Of a DNA stretch of 64,000 nt, positions 7,919 through 16,140 are shown one piece after another. Under the pieces are notes generated by a model. That model saw only the letters and a program-made list of their open reading frames with translations. It had not been told where the DNA came from and ran no database searches. A program made the position numbers and the translations under genes. Origin of the DNA: JAGTQI01 sp038868115 (lineage in GTDB: Archaea > Thermoproteota > Bathyarchaeia > Bathyarchaeales > Bathycorpusculaceae). The stretch is from NCBI GenBank assembly GCA_038868115.1, contig JAWBXA010000004.1:1-64000 (forward strand), read 5' to 3'. Every line of letters starts with the position of its first letter. Position 1 is the stretch's first letter.

Positions 7919-8326
7919 TGCGTTCCCTCTGGCTTCAAGTTAAAAATATGTCTGCTTTTGATTTAAATATTACTTCTCACGATTCAATACACTTGATTTG
8001 CGAAACTGCGCACGCTTAGTTACTCAAAATCGCCAAAAATTTGCTGGTAACTTTAAAGGAAAACCCATACAGCTCCACTCGTTAATGGTTGGCTTTCAGC
8101 CGCGTTCTCAAGCAACCACAAGGTTAACCGTTATAACAGAGCTTTTGAATAAATCACGCAACACCAGAACAACAAAAGGCCTATATAATATCAGAAGCAG
8201 AGAAAGCTGAAGACGAACTTATATATAGAACAAGCAGAACCACAGCTAACACCACCACGATGCAGAACAGCATCTAGCAACGACTAACCAAATACGACCA
8301 CTTAACTGAAAAATCGTCGCGTAGAG
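7919..8326. other. Intergenic region, no confident gene
   Basis: About 400 bases between the divergent MoxR and radical-SAM genes. A TTTAAATAT box near 7960-7970 probably serves the minus-strand MoxR operon. A run of alternating T and A (TATATATAG) lies at 8219-8228. A short minus-strand frame (8273 to 8181, 30 residues, strongly hydrophobic) has no ribosome site and is not called. A 70-codon plus-strand frame at 7998-8210 has poor composition. Confidence 0.5.
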
Positions 8327-8367
8327 TTTTTATAGTGGTAATACTTTTTTGTTAAAAGGTATTACCA
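8327..8367 (+). promoter_or_regulatory. Promoter with palindromic operator of radical-SAM gene
   Basis: A TATA-like TTTTTATA occupies 8327-8334. Immediately downstream is a perfect 9-bp inverted repeat, TGGTAATAC at 8336-8344 and GTATTACCA at 8359-8367, with a 14-base T/A-rich spacer. The right arm ends on the A of the ATG. Normal TATA spacing puts the transcription start near 8356, so the dyad covers the initiation site, as expected for a repressor operator. Confidence 0.6.
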
Positions 8368-9596
8368 TGATTCCAGTCATAGCAAAATACATGCTTTCCA
8401 GAAGCTTTTCAAAGATTAATTTCACGTTTAGACCATTGGACTGGCAAGAGCTAGATTTTAATGGACCAAAATTCGGCGTGTATCTTCATGTGCCTTTCTG
8501 CAGAATGTTCTGCTCTTTTTGCCCCTTTTACAAAGTCCTCTACGATGAGAAGCTGAAAAAGAAGTACATTGAAGGCGTTAAAAGTGAAGCCAAATTGCGT
8601 GGCTTGAAGGGAAGTGCAGACTGGCTCTACATTGGAGGTGGAACGCCAAACCTGTTAAAGGCTGACGAAGTATGTGAACTTTTGGCATACGTCATGGAGT
8701 TTATGGAGCTTAAAGACGTGGGGATGGAAGGAAACCCATTTGAATTCACGCCGGAATATCTTGAAAAAGTTGGAAATGCAGGTGTTACAAAAATAAGCAT
8801 GGGAGTTGAAACTTTTCAGTTCGATGCTCTTAAGGCTGTAAGAAGGGCGAAAGCCAATGAACGTTTAGTTGACAGAATTGTAGACGTGGCTCAGAAAATT
8901 GGAATTTCGGTTAACATTGATTTGATGGTAGGGTTGCCTAAGCAAAGCCTTGAAGGGTGCCTGAAAGATATAGAAACCATTGCAGACATAGGACCGGATC
9001 AGGTGACCATTTATCCATATCTTTTGATTCCAGGGGTCATGGCTGAACCGGGTGCAGACTCTTTAAGCATGTTTAGAACCATTGAGAGTGCATGGGATAT
9101 CCTAAAGGAAAACGGGTATAAAAGAGATAGTGTATGGGTGTTTGCCAAAAGTCACCGCATATATGATTCAGCAAAAGACGAGCTTGTATGCGATTATTTT
9201 GGTTTAGGCCCAGCGGCTTTTAGCACAATCGGAAACGTCCAAACGGTCAACCCACCAATCGAACTATACCTTCACATGCTTAAGAACAGCAAAAGGCTAG
9301 CATTTTACTCAGAGCTTGATAAAAACGCTAAAGCATGGCGTGCATTTGCTCACGAACTTTATAAACTAAAATTAAATCAAGAAGTGTGCAACAAATTGCC
9401 TTTAAACGTAAAAACAGTGCTTCAGATTTTGAGGGCAACAGGATATGTCAAAGGCTTCGATGTAACAAACAAAGGCAGATACCTTGTTCACGAAATTACA
9501 AAAACTGTTGTTGAAACGCTTCCATTCCCGCTGAATAACCCAAATCGCATCAAAAACATTTCTGAATATGAAAGCCTTAGACAAAATTTCTGTTAG
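8367..9596 (+). CDS. Radical-SAM enzyme of the HemN/HemW family
   Basis: 409 residues from the ATG at 8367. An in-frame TTG at 8349 lies inside the operator and is rejected. The 4Fe-4S/SAM motif is CRMFCSFC (Cys45, Cys49, Cys52), followed by LYIGGGTPNLL (about 90), a GNPFEFTPEYL strand and SMGVETF, all typical of the HemN/HemW/HutW class that acts on haem or related tetrapyrroles. The substrate cannot be read from sequence: coproporphyrinogen oxidase, haem chaperone or another HemN-like reaction are possible. It is transcribed alone, with its own operator-like palindrome, so expression is probably ligand- or metal-controlled (inference). Confidence 0.88.
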   Translation: MIPVIAKYMLSRSFSKINFTFRPLDWQELDFNGPKFGVYLHVPFCRMFCSFCPFYKVLYDEKLKKKYIEGVKSEAKLRGLKGSADWLYIGGGTPNLLKADEVCELLAYVMEFMELKDVGMEGNPFEFTPEYLEKVGNAGVTKISMGVETFQFDALKAVRRAKANERLVDRIVDVAQKIGISVNIDLMVGLPKQSLEGCLKDIETIADIGPDQVTIYPYLLIPGVMAEPGADSLSMFRTIESAWDILKENGYKRDSVWVFAKSHRIYDSAKDELVCDYFGLGPAAFSTIGNVQTVNPPIELYLHMLKNSKRLAFYSELDKNAKAWRAFAHELYKLKLNQEVCNKLPLNVKTVLQILRATGYVKGFDVTNKGRYLVHEITKTVVETLPFPLNNPNRIKNISEYESLRQNFC

Positions 9597-9636
9597 CGAT
9601 GACCAACAGCATGGAGGAGAAATAATGTATTTAATT

Positions 9637-10019
9637 TCATTCTTTGCTCGAAAGTGTTATGATGTAATCCGCTGTGTCTGCGGACATGTCTGATGCTTGT
9701 TCTATAAATTCTATTAAGTCATCAAATATTATGATGGCACCGGTGTTCATTTGCTCTCCATGTTTGATGAGCAATCTTTTCATGTTTATGTATTCTTTGT
9801 CAATTTTGTTTTTGATTTCTTCGACTTTTGCTATGCTTTTTACAGCTTCGATTGGAGCTGAAAAAATTTTCTATGCTTATGCGTAATGCATAAGCACACT
9901 CAACTAGGGCTAAGGTCATGTCAAGTGCATTCTTGGTTAACTCTTGCGGTATTTGGGTGCCTCGAAGTATTTCTAGGCGGTTTTTCTGCATTTTTTAAAC
10001 CGTGAATAGTTTCCTTCAC
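9637..10019 (-). pseudogene. Frameshifted DUF47/PhoU-like phosphate regulator
   Basis: A GTG at 10019 overlaps the PhoU stop (GTGA) and reads VKETIHGLKNAEK. The sense then jumps frame at an A5 run into NRLEILRGTQIPQELTKN...ISIENF, and again at a T6 run near 9865 into SAPIEAVKSIAKVEEI...DLIEFIEQASDMSADTAD, ending at a TGA at 9637. The joined product of about 127 residues matches the C-terminal half of DUF47 (PhoU-like) helical proteins. Both breaks are one-base changes in homopolymers, so either recent decay or sequencing error is possible. Confidence 0.65.
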
Positions 10020-10561
10020 CTCAAGATCACCTTCCGCCCTGTTGCAATATAAATTATTGATTCACAGATGTAGGTTGCGTGGTCGGCTATTCTTTCAAGA
10101 TACCTTACTATTAAAACGCTGGAGATTATGCACTTCGTTGTAGTGTCTGCTTTTTCGATTAGTTTGTCAAGGAAGCCAAAATACATTTTATCTATCTCTC
10201 TTTCCGTCTCCGCTACTCTTTTAGCAAGTTTAGCGTCATGACTTCTAAGGGAGGTTATGCTTAAATTAACCATTTCTAATGCTTTTTCACTCATCTCTTT
10301 GATATGCGAAATAATCCATGTCTCGCAGTTTCTTATTCCGCCTAATTTTTGATTTGTGTAGGACATGTCGAGGGCGTATCTTCCAAAGCGGGCGAAGTCG
10401 TAGGCGATTTTCATGTAAGACTTGATGGCCCTTAAATCTGAAGCCACGGGCTGAAATCTTGCAATAAGCTCAAAGGCTTTGTCTTCAGCATTGTCTGACA
10501 TCAACATTAAAGCATTCGACATTTCACGAATCTCATTGTAGGCTTGCCTGTTCTGTTGCAA
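10016..10561 (-). CDS. phoU: PhoU-type phosphate-uptake regulator
   Basis: 181 residues of helical PhoU sequence: the hallmark FELIARFQPVASDLRAIKSYMKIA appears once (about 30-53), followed by the GRYALDM region and a second repeat ending in ERIADHATYICESIIYIATG. PhoU proteins control phosphate transport and signalling. It is shorter than the usual 210-220 residues because the first helix pair is mostly absent, and a stop codon lies just upstream of the TTG start, so the N-terminus may be trimmed. It is coupled to the frameshifted DUF47 gene by a GTGA overlap. No Pst transporter genes are in this window. Confidence 0.85.
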   Translation of the reverse strand: MQQNRQAYNEIREMSNALMLMSDNAEDKAFELIARFQPVASDLRAIKSYMKIAYDFARFGRYALDMSYTNQKLGGIRNCETWIISHIKEMSEKALEMVNLSITSLRSHDAKLAKRVAETEREIDKMYFGFLDKLIEKADTTTKCIISSVLIVRYLERIADHATYICESIIYIATGRKVILR

Positions 10562-10588
10562 TAATTATGCTCTGTCAGGAAACGTTAA

Positions 10589-10804
10589 CAGAAAAACTGC
10601 AATATTAAAACTGCCATAAAACTCAACATAATAAACATTGAGCAAGCGATGTTCCAAGTAACAAATGACGAATACCATGTCAAAGTCGCCCACGACCTAA
10701 AAGAGGCGTGCACCCTACTGGAGGCAGGCTTTGAATACGTCACCTACATGAAAGGCGTTAAAATTTCAGAAAACGCAAGTAGGGGGCTGGTGTGTTATTT
10801 ATAG
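10589..10804 (+). pseudogene. C-terminal relic of an archaeal tyrosine recombinase
   Basis: The frame is open from 10589 and shows an integrase tail: INIEQAMFQVTNDEYHVKVA, then DLKEACTLLEAGFEYVTYMK and GVKI. Archaeal integrases typically end with this block (D-E-Y...KVA...EEA..LIEAGF-YV...GVKLFRKRK). Here the last residues are replaced (SENASRGLVCYL), and the catalytic core with its Arg, His and Tyr is missing. It points at, and ends within, the 3' end of the RNase P RNA gene, so it looks like the scar of an element that used that gene as its integration site. Confidence 0.6.
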
Positions 10805-10816
10805 GGCTGGCGTGTT
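10783..10816. repeat. Imperfect direct repeat of RNase P RNA 3' end (possible att scar)
   Basis: GGGGCTGGTGTG in the segment starting near 10783 is repeated, with one change, as GGGCTGGCGTG from 10804, which is the 3' terminus of the RNase P RNA gene read from the other strand. A second partial copy of an RNA-gene end next to an integrase remnant is the usual appearance of an integration or excision scar. The repeat is short, so chance is not excluded. Confidence 0.4.
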
Positions 10817-11120
10817 GGCTGTAACCCGCCTTCTGTTTTATGTGGCATCCGGCTAATCGGGCTACCTGCGCTTCTGGTAGAAGCTTCATCAGCGCTTGTT
10901 TGCCCTTTCCACGTGCAGGACGGCCGTTTCACCGTTTCCACCCAGCATTCTCGACAACTTAGCATGCCTCATTGGCACCTGTCTGGGTGGACGTTTCGTT
11001 TCTGCTCCGTTGCCAAGGCTCTCGCCTTACGCCTTGCGGCGTTGCACTTCTACATATGGGCGGAGTTTCCTCAAGCTTCATGATGTTCAGCTCGAAAGCC
11101 ACGCGCCAACTCGCCAGCCC
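10804..11120 (-). ncRNA. rnpB: RNase P RNA, archaeal type
   Basis: Catalytic RNA of RNase P, which matures tRNA 5' ends. The 5' end GGGCTGGCGAGTTGG (11120 downward) pairs with the 3' end CCAACACGCCAGCCC (down to 10804) as a 15-bp P1 helix with one mismatch. The conserved CR-I block GAGGAAACTCCGCCC and the CR-V block ACAGAAGGCGGGTTACAG, which form helix P4, are both present, about 317 nt in total. A TTTTAT box lies about 26-32 bases upstream on the minus strand. The Rpp21 protein gene of the same enzyme is at 29769. Confidence 0.95.
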
Positions 11121-11210
11121 TAAGATTTCATGCATCAAGCTGTGCAATAAAAGTTTTGGAAGATTTATTTCGTTGTAAAGTGTTTATGCTAATGATGACA
11201 GGTGTCTGCT

Positions 11211-11801
11211 TTGGGTAAGTTTGTCATACTAATCACCGGGACCCCTTGTGTTGGGAAAACCTCCGTGGCACGTTTGCTTGCTGTAAGGCTTGGCGCTGTT
11301 TATGTGAACTTAACGGAACTTGCTACGAAAAATAACCTTGTTATAGGTGTAGATGAAAAGAGAGGCGGCTCCTTAATAGTTGATGAAAACCGCTTAAAAA
11401 AAGTTGTAATCAAGCTGATAGAAAAGGCGGGCGAACAAAGCGTTGTCATAGATGGGCATTACGCTGCAGATGTAGTTCCAAGAAAGCTGGTAACACGCGC
11501 TTTTGTTTTGCGACGCGACCCAGTTGAGCTACGAGGTTTTATGGAAAAAGCCGGGTTTTCCGGCAATAAGTTATGGGAGAATCTGGCTTCTGAGATCTTA
11601 GATGTCTGCTTGGTCAATGCATTAGACACGTATGGGAAAGAAAAGGTCTGTGAAATCGATGTTACCGATAAAAGCGTCGAGGACGCTGTTGAAGATATTC
11701 TGTCGATTTTAAACGGTTTTAAAAAGTGCCGTGTAGGCATAGTTGATTGGCTTGGAAAACTGGAAAGCGAAGGGCTATTAAATGAGTATTTGAGGATTTA
11801 A
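11211..11801 (+). CDS. AK6/Fap7-like adenylate kinase
   Basis: About 196 residues. The P-loop GTPCVGKTSVARLLA is at about 10-24, then VNLTELATKNNLVIG, a VIDGHYAADVVP block and VLRRDPVELR. This order is the AK6/Fap7 family (phosphotransfer on AMP; in eukaryotes linked to small-subunit ribosome maturation). I prefer the TTG at 11211 with AGGTG seven bases upstream over the GTG at 11202, which overlaps that site. The C-terminus has an extra helix of about 30 residues beyond the kinase core. It is probably a single-gene unit. Confidence 0.88.
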   Translation: MGKFVILITGTPCVGKTSVARLLAVRLGAVYVNLTELATKNNLVIGVDEKRGGSLIVDENRLKKVVIKLIEKAGEQSVVIDGHYAADVVPRKLVTRAFVLRRDPVELRGFMEKAGFSGNKLWENLASEILDVCLVNALDTYGKEKVCEIDVTDKSVEDAVEDILSILNGFKKCRVGIVDWLGKLESEGLLNEYLRI

Positions 11802-11822
11802 GGAAAGCTCAATGCCTTGTCT

Positions 11823-12188
11823 TTATGCTTTTAAACTCTGTAAAATTTGCCTTGTCGTTAAAATCATTATTTTTCGCCTGTTTGCGTAGGCTTTTGCATG
11901 GTCACTGAATTTTTCTCCAATTATGACAGGGTTGGGCAATCCCACCTCTTCTGAGGCTTTGTCAAGGTTTATTATGACGTTTATGCCTATCGTTCTTTTC
12001 CAGTCTTTTATCCAAACGCCTTGTGTTAGGTGCCCTTTCTGAATTATAAGGTCAAAGTTTCGGGGTATACCCCTATAACCCTCAAGGCTGACATTTTCCT
12101 CTACTTTGTAGCCTTTCTTTCTGAAGTATTGTATTACCGATTGTTTTAAGTCAGATGGTTCTTCCAGCTTTGTTTCTTCGCTGCTCAT
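11823..12188 (-). CDS. Restriction-endonuclease-fold protein, probably inactive or divergent
   Basis: 121 residues. After an acidic N-terminus comes VIQYFRKKGYKVEENVSLEG, then NFDLIIQKG, GVWIKDW and IIGEKFSDHAKAYANRRKIMI. The order helix, strand with FD, strand, helix, strand resembles Mrr/Holliday-resolvase-like PD-(D/E)XK folds. The canonical E-x-K is replaced by the VWIKDW strand, so activity is uncertain. It is convergent with the AK6-like gene. Called from fold pattern only. Confidence 0.6.
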   Translation of the reverse strand: MSSEETKLEEPSDLKQSVIQYFRKKGYKVEENVSLEGYRGIPRNFDLIIQKGHLTQGVWIKDWKRTIGINVIINLDKASEEVGLPNPVIIGEKFSDHAKAYANRRKIMILTTRQILQSLKA

Positions 12189-12253
12189 CGGAATCCTCTT
12201 GCATTAAGCGTTATTTACTAGTTTAGTGAAAAGGTTTTCGGAGCGAGCAGGCA

Positions 12254-12478
12254 TTGACAAACTACATCATTGTTACCTGTAGTAAATGCAGAGGCTACCT
12301 TCTTGCTAAAGCAAGTCAAAAGTCAAGAACTTGCCCTTACTGCGGTTCAAGAGTTTTGCTGGAGAAGGCTCGAAGAGTTGCCTCCGCCGAAAAAGCTGAT
12401 GCAGCATTAATGATGCTGCGCAAGTTAAAGGAGAGAACTGCAAAACATGGAAAGGCTAGGCTTCAAAGACCATTTTAA
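12254..12478 (+). CDS. Small zinc-ribbon protein, DUF1922-like
   Basis: 74 residues from a TTG start. The N-terminal half is a zinc ribbon with CSKCRGY (Cys9, Cys12) and CPYCGSR, and the rest is a basic helix rich in Lys and Arg. This resembles the DUF1922 archaeal zinc-ribbon family, of unknown function. Its last 23 bases overlap the end of the convergent ZIP gene. Confidence 0.75.
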   Translation: MTNYIIVTCSKCRGYLLAKASQKSRTCPYCGSRVLLEKARRVASAEKADAALMMLRKLKERTAKHGKARLQRPF

Positions 12479-13199
12479 GGAGAGCCATCAATCCTATTCC
12501 AAGAAGAATAACAAAAAGTTGAATAATCGACTCTACAGCATGCGGCTTTTTATGAAGTTCTGGCATAAGGTCTGTGGCCGCTATGTAAATGAAGCCACCA
12601 GCAGCGAAAGGGACTAGCAGAGTTTCTATGCTTCTAAGGCAAGCCAGAAAGTATGTTGCCAGCGCCCCAAGAATAGCCGTCACTGCTGAAACGAAATTAT
12701 AGGTTAATGCTTTTCTCCTGCTTAATCCTCCGTAGACCAGAACGCCGAAGTCGCCTATTTCCTGGGGAACTTCATGGAAAATCACAGCTAAAGTGGTGGC
12801 AAAGCCCAGCTCAAAGCTAATCATAAAGGTTGCGGCTATAACCATTCCATCGATAAAGTTGTGAATTCCGTCTCCAAGAAGATTTAGGTAAACGAAAGTA
12901 TGAGTTGGACACCTCTTTTCGTGGCAGTGACGCCAGTAAAGGAACTTTTCTAACGCAAAAAATGAGATTATCCCAACTATAACGCACCATAAGGCGGTTA
13001 TTGTATCATTTTCAGGCGTCATGGATTCTGGAAGTAAATGAAGAAATGCCCCGCCGATGAGGGTGCCGGAGGCAAAGCCCACCAAAACCATTGTTAGATG
13101 TTTTAGTTTATCCTCTTTTAATCCGATGAAGATTATTCCTACAAAGGCAATGAGGCTTACGGCTGTTACTGATGCCAAAATTGCAACTAAATCGTTCAT
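12456..13199 (-). CDS. ZIP-family metal transporter
   Basis: 247 residues with eight hydrophobic segments. Diagnostic metal-site helices are visible: LGDGIHNFIDGMVIA (His-Asn-x-x-Asp, TM4) and VIFHEVPQEIGDF (His-Glu, TM5). The His-rich loop RHCHEKRCPTH between TM3 and TM4 is a likely cytoplasmic metal sensor. ZIP proteins import zinc, iron or manganese into the cytoplasm. The gene is alone and overlaps the convergent zinc-ribbon gene by 23 bases. Confidence 0.92.
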   Translation of the reverse strand: MNDLVAILASVTAVSLIAFVGIIFIGLKEDKLKHLTMVLVGFASGTLIGGAFLHLLPESMTPENDTITALWCVIVGIISFFALEKFLYWRHCHEKRCPTHTFVYLNLLGDGIHNFIDGMVIAATFMISFELGFATTLAVIFHEVPQEIGDFGVLVYGGLSRRKALTYNFVSAVTAILGALATYFLACLRSIETLLVPFAAGGFIYIAATDLMPELHKKPHAVESIIQLFVILLGIGLMALLKMVFEA

Positions 13200-13242
13200 C
13201 GATCCTCAATGGTTAAAGCCTAAACTTATTAGAGTATCGGTT

Positions 13243-14217
13243 TTAACCCCTAACTTTCTGGAGCATTTCACAAGCCTTGCACAATATTTGCGTTGTTGGC
13301 TCCCCGCATGCACTGCATTCCCCCAAAATTCCCGTCTTTCCAATCTTTTCTATAGCTGGTCTAAGTTTTCCTGCCGCCTTAAAAATTGTGTATTTTATGC
13401 CGGCGTGTTTTTCCTCCATTCTATTCAGAAAGTTTCGCACATCGTTCCGCAGTGCTTCTTGGGCATACGGGCATGGAATGCTTTGAAACTTTACCTTTTT
13501 AATATAGGCGTAGAGTGCTGTTTCCTTTTCCGGAATTTCGCAGAAGGGCTTTACCCGCACCACAAGTTTTGGATGGGTTTCATCTGTCACCGGTTTTTCT
13601 CTAGCCATCCGAAAGGGATCGCCGTGAAGCATGTTAAGCAGAACCGTTTGGACCTCATCATCTAACGTGTGGGCTGTTGCAAGCTTATCCGCATCAACCT
13701 TTCTCGCAATTATGTTTAATGCTTTCCTTCTCAAAACACCACAGTAAGCACACGGCGATAATTCGCCTTCATTTTTACCTTTCAACCTTTCAAATATCTC
13801 GTCAAGTGTAAAACCATAAAGTTCTTTGAAGGAAATTATGTAATGCGCCACACCAAGTTTTCTACAGTTTTCCTCAGCAATTTTTAGCGCTTCGTCCCTG
13901 TACCCAGCAATTCCTTCATCCACAGAGACCGCAACAAGCGAAGCCTTCGGATAGTCTCGCTCTATTTTGAACAAAATGTGCAGGAGGCTCACACTGTCCT
14001 TTCCGCCTGAAACAGCCACAGCTATTTTATCGTCAAACTTAAACATGCCATATTTGGTTATGGTGGCTCTAACTTTGTTCTCAATTGATTTGACAAAGCA
14101 ACTGTTACACAGTTTCTCACCAGAATATGGCCTAAAGAAAAAGGCTTCCTTTCGTTTACAAATGCCGCAGAGCGCTTCGCCTCTAGCATTCTTCACTTTA
14201 ATCAGTCTTCCAAGCAC
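13243..14217 (-). CDS. tRNA 2-thiolation enzyme, TtuA/Ncs6 family
   Basis: 324 residues from a GTG start. An N-terminal zinc finger (CGIC at 17-20, CNSC at 37-40) leads into a PP-loop ATP site (VAVSGGKDS, 67-75). Central catalytic or Fe-S cysteines appear in CAYCGVLRR and CPYAQEALR, and a C-terminal zinc finger reads CSAC...CKAC. This is the TtuA/Ncs6 class that activates tRNA uridine with ATP and inserts sulfur, either at U54 (thermostability) or at wobble U34. The two families are too alike to separate by eye. Confidence 0.9.
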   Translation of the reverse strand: MLGRLIKVKNARGEALCGICKRKEAFFFRPYSGEKLCNSCFVKSIENKVRATITKYGMFKFDDKIAVAVSGGKDSVSLLHILFKIERDYPKASLVAVSVDEGIAGYRDEALKIAEENCRKLGVAHYIISFKELYGFTLDEIFERLKGKNEGELSPCAYCGVLRRKALNIIARKVDADKLATAHTLDDEVQTVLLNMLHGDPFRMAREKPVTDETHPKLVVRVKPFCEIPEKETALYAYIKKVKFQSIPCPYAQEALRNDVRNFLNRMEEKHAGIKYTIFKAAGKLRPAIEKIGKTGILGECSACGEPTTQILCKACEMLQKVRG

Positions 14218-14314
14218 TGTGAAGTTTCTAAGGAAATACTTTTCAAAAGCAAAATTTTAACAATTCTTAAACACAGAATAGCTTCCAAGGATAAATATCC
14301 AATGGTTAAATGCA

Positions 14315-15022
14315 ATGGCTAAGAAACCTTCAAAGCTTTCAGAGGTTCTAGAGGTCGTTTACAGCACTGAACATTGGGCGTTGCTTGAGAAGCTTAGGGT
14401 AAAGGCTTTACGGTTGATGGAGGCGCTTGCAAAGTTTAACATAGAAGCTATAACCCACGGCAGCATTGCAAGAGGAGATGTGACAGAGAAAAGCGATGTT
14501 GACGTTTTCATACCGCATCCGCCATCATCTTTTTTAATCGAAACAGCCCTTGAACGGGCGGGAATAACGATAAACAGGCGACTCGTTGTGCAAGCAACGC
14601 CTACATATGCAATGAAAGGTTACATAGAAATTGATGAGAGAACCAGCGTCTCATTTCCATTGATGAATATGCGCAAGATTGAAAGGGAATTTTACAAGTT
14701 CGGCGGCGAAGCAACACTTGAAGCTTTGAAGGCTGGAGTGCGGGTTGCCGGTGTGGATAAACGTCTAATGCTTATTGAGCCCACTGAGAAAGGACACAAA
14801 GAAAGTGGGATCATCGGCCGAGAAGAGCATGTTGCCAAAGCTTTGAAAATTTCTGTGGAAACTGTTCTTGATAGAGTTCATGCCCTTCTGAGAAGGGACG
14901 AAGTAGGCAGAACTGGTGTTTTCCTAGAAAAGGAGTTAGCTGAGGGCGAAACCTTCGAGTTAGCTTTAAAAAAATTGGCAGAAGAAAATCCAGCCATCAG
15001 AAGGAGACTAAAAATAGTTTAA
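14315..15022 (+). CDS. Predicted nucleotidyltransferase with C-terminal HTH (COG1665-like)
   Basis: 235 residues. The nucleotidyltransferase core has THGSIARGDVTEKSDVDVF (Gly-Ser...Asp-x-Asp, about 48-66), the metal-binding site of the pol-beta superfamily. The C-terminal region (EEHVAKALKISVETVLDRVHAL) looks like a DNA/RNA-binding helical domain. Archaeal members are conserved but uncharacterised. The 3' end overlaps the end of the convergent pelota gene by four bases. Confidence 0.82.
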   Translation: MAKKPSKLSEVLEVVYSTEHWALLEKLRVKALRLMEALAKFNIEAITHGSIARGDVTEKSDVDVFIPHPPSSFLIETALERAGITINRRLVVQATPTYAMKGYIEIDERTSVSFPLMNMRKIEREFYKFGGEATLEALKAGVRVAGVDKRLMLIEPTEKGHKESGIIGREEHVAKALKISVETVLDRVHALLRRDEVGRTGVFLEKELAEGETFELALKKLAEENPAIRRRLKIV

Positions 15023-16125
15023 GCTGACTGCGTTGGCGGCGCAAACCTTAGAAGAGCGGCCACCCCTCCTAAGGCGATAAGTTTTGCTCCAGCCTCGTGT
15101 TCTGTGCTTACAACCATAACTTTCCCTCCTTTCAGCTCTACGGCCTTCATTAAACGCTCCAAAGAAAGGCGCTCCTCATCCTCCGCTTCACGCAATGCTG
15201 TGTCAGCCAAAACAAGTACATCAACAGCTCCATACTCTGAGGCCTTACGGACTGCATCTAAACCGTAAACCACTGTTCGCTCGTCTTTGCCAAGCCTTTT
15301 CAAAATTTCCTCAACAACTTCGGTTTCCTCAGCAATTCTCAAATTTTTTATGGTCTTTATTAGGACTCCTGAGCGAATAGCCTCATAAATGCCTGCAACG
15401 CCACTATTGTTTACGCTTTTTATGTCGGCAACCGATCTTGCCATTTCTGGGTCTTCTTTCTCCAAAAACTTTGCGAAGTCGTTTTTTATGAAGCCTACAC
15501 CTATTATGGCGATTGGGCTGCGGGTTTCGCTCCATATTTGGCGCAGATTGTTGAACGCGCTTTGGAAGAACTCTTTGATCGCCATGTTTCTTTTTTCAGC
15601 CTCAAGTTTTCCCGGAAGCCTTGTCCGTTCCTCAACTTTTACTTCAACACCGTACTGGGTTGTTGTGGCTATTACAAAGCCCTCATCATCTATCGCCACA
15701 ATTATTATTGACTTTCCAGAAGTTTTTCTAGCTGTTTCTAATCTTTCAAGTTGGTGGTTCACCCACTTCTCCTTCACAATAGTTACTGGCGAATTCAATT
15801 TAATATTTAACGTGTGATGTGCGCCTGTCGGAATTATTTCCGGTGCGTGGCATATTATCCCATGAATCCTAAGCCTTCTAAGGAGCCTGTCCCAAGCAAC
15901 CTTTTCCACTTTCACGCCCAGAAAAACTGAAACTCTTTCGCCATGCTTCCCCCTAGAGTATCTCTCTTCCTGTTTTATCTCTCGCGATGTGTAGGCGTAA
16001 ACCTCGTCGCCCTTATAGATGATGTTATAGAGATGCCACAAGTCATCAAAAGTTTCTGGAATAACCTTTACAAAGCCCTTTTTTAGGTTTATCTCTAGAA
16101 CCCTCAACAGATTTTCCTCTTCCAC
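15019..16125 (-). CDS. pelA: Pelota, mRNA surveillance and ribosome rescue factor
   Basis: 368 residues with the three eRF1-like domains of Pelota: an Sm-like N-domain (KGFVKVIPETFDDLWHLYNII), a central domain without the GGQ loop (TARKTSGKSIIIVAIDDEGF) and a C-domain (VVYGLDAVRKASEYGAVDVL). With a GTPase such as aEF1A or an ABCE1 partner it splits stalled ribosomes. The length is normal for archaea. It lies just upstream of the CBS gene on the same strand, separated by 15 bases. Confidence 0.96.
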   Translation of the reverse strand: MEEENLLRVLEINLKKGFVKVIPETFDDLWHLYNIIYKGDEVYAYTSREIKQEERYSRGKHGERVSVFLGVKVEKVAWDRLLRRLRIHGIICHAPEIIPTGAHHTLNIKLNSPVTIVKEKWVNHQLERLETARKTSGKSIIIVAIDDEGFVIATTTQYGVEVKVEERTRLPGKLEAEKRNMAIKEFFQSAFNNLRQIWSETRSPIAIIGVGFIKNDFAKFLEKEDPEMARSVADIKSVNNSGVAGIYEAIRSGVLIKTIKNLRIAEETEVVEEILKRLGKDERTVVYGLDAVRKASEYGAVDVLVLADTALREAEDEERLSLERLMKAVELKGGKVMVVSTEHEAGAKLIALGGVAALLRFAPPTQSA

Positions 16126-16140
16126 TGATTGGGCTTAACG

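Noticed and set aside
8181..8273. Minus-strand 30-residue hydrophobic frame (LFCIVVVLAVVLLVLYI-like)
   Set aside because: No ribosome site, no homologue recalled, and TA-rich DNA easily gives such frames.
8349..8366. TTG start upstream of the radical-SAM ATG
   Set aside because: It lies inside the palindromic operator and upstream of the expected transcription start.
10959..11178. Short frames over the RNase P RNA gene on both strands
   Set aside because: The DNA encodes a structured RNA with P1 and P4 elements; the frames are incidental.
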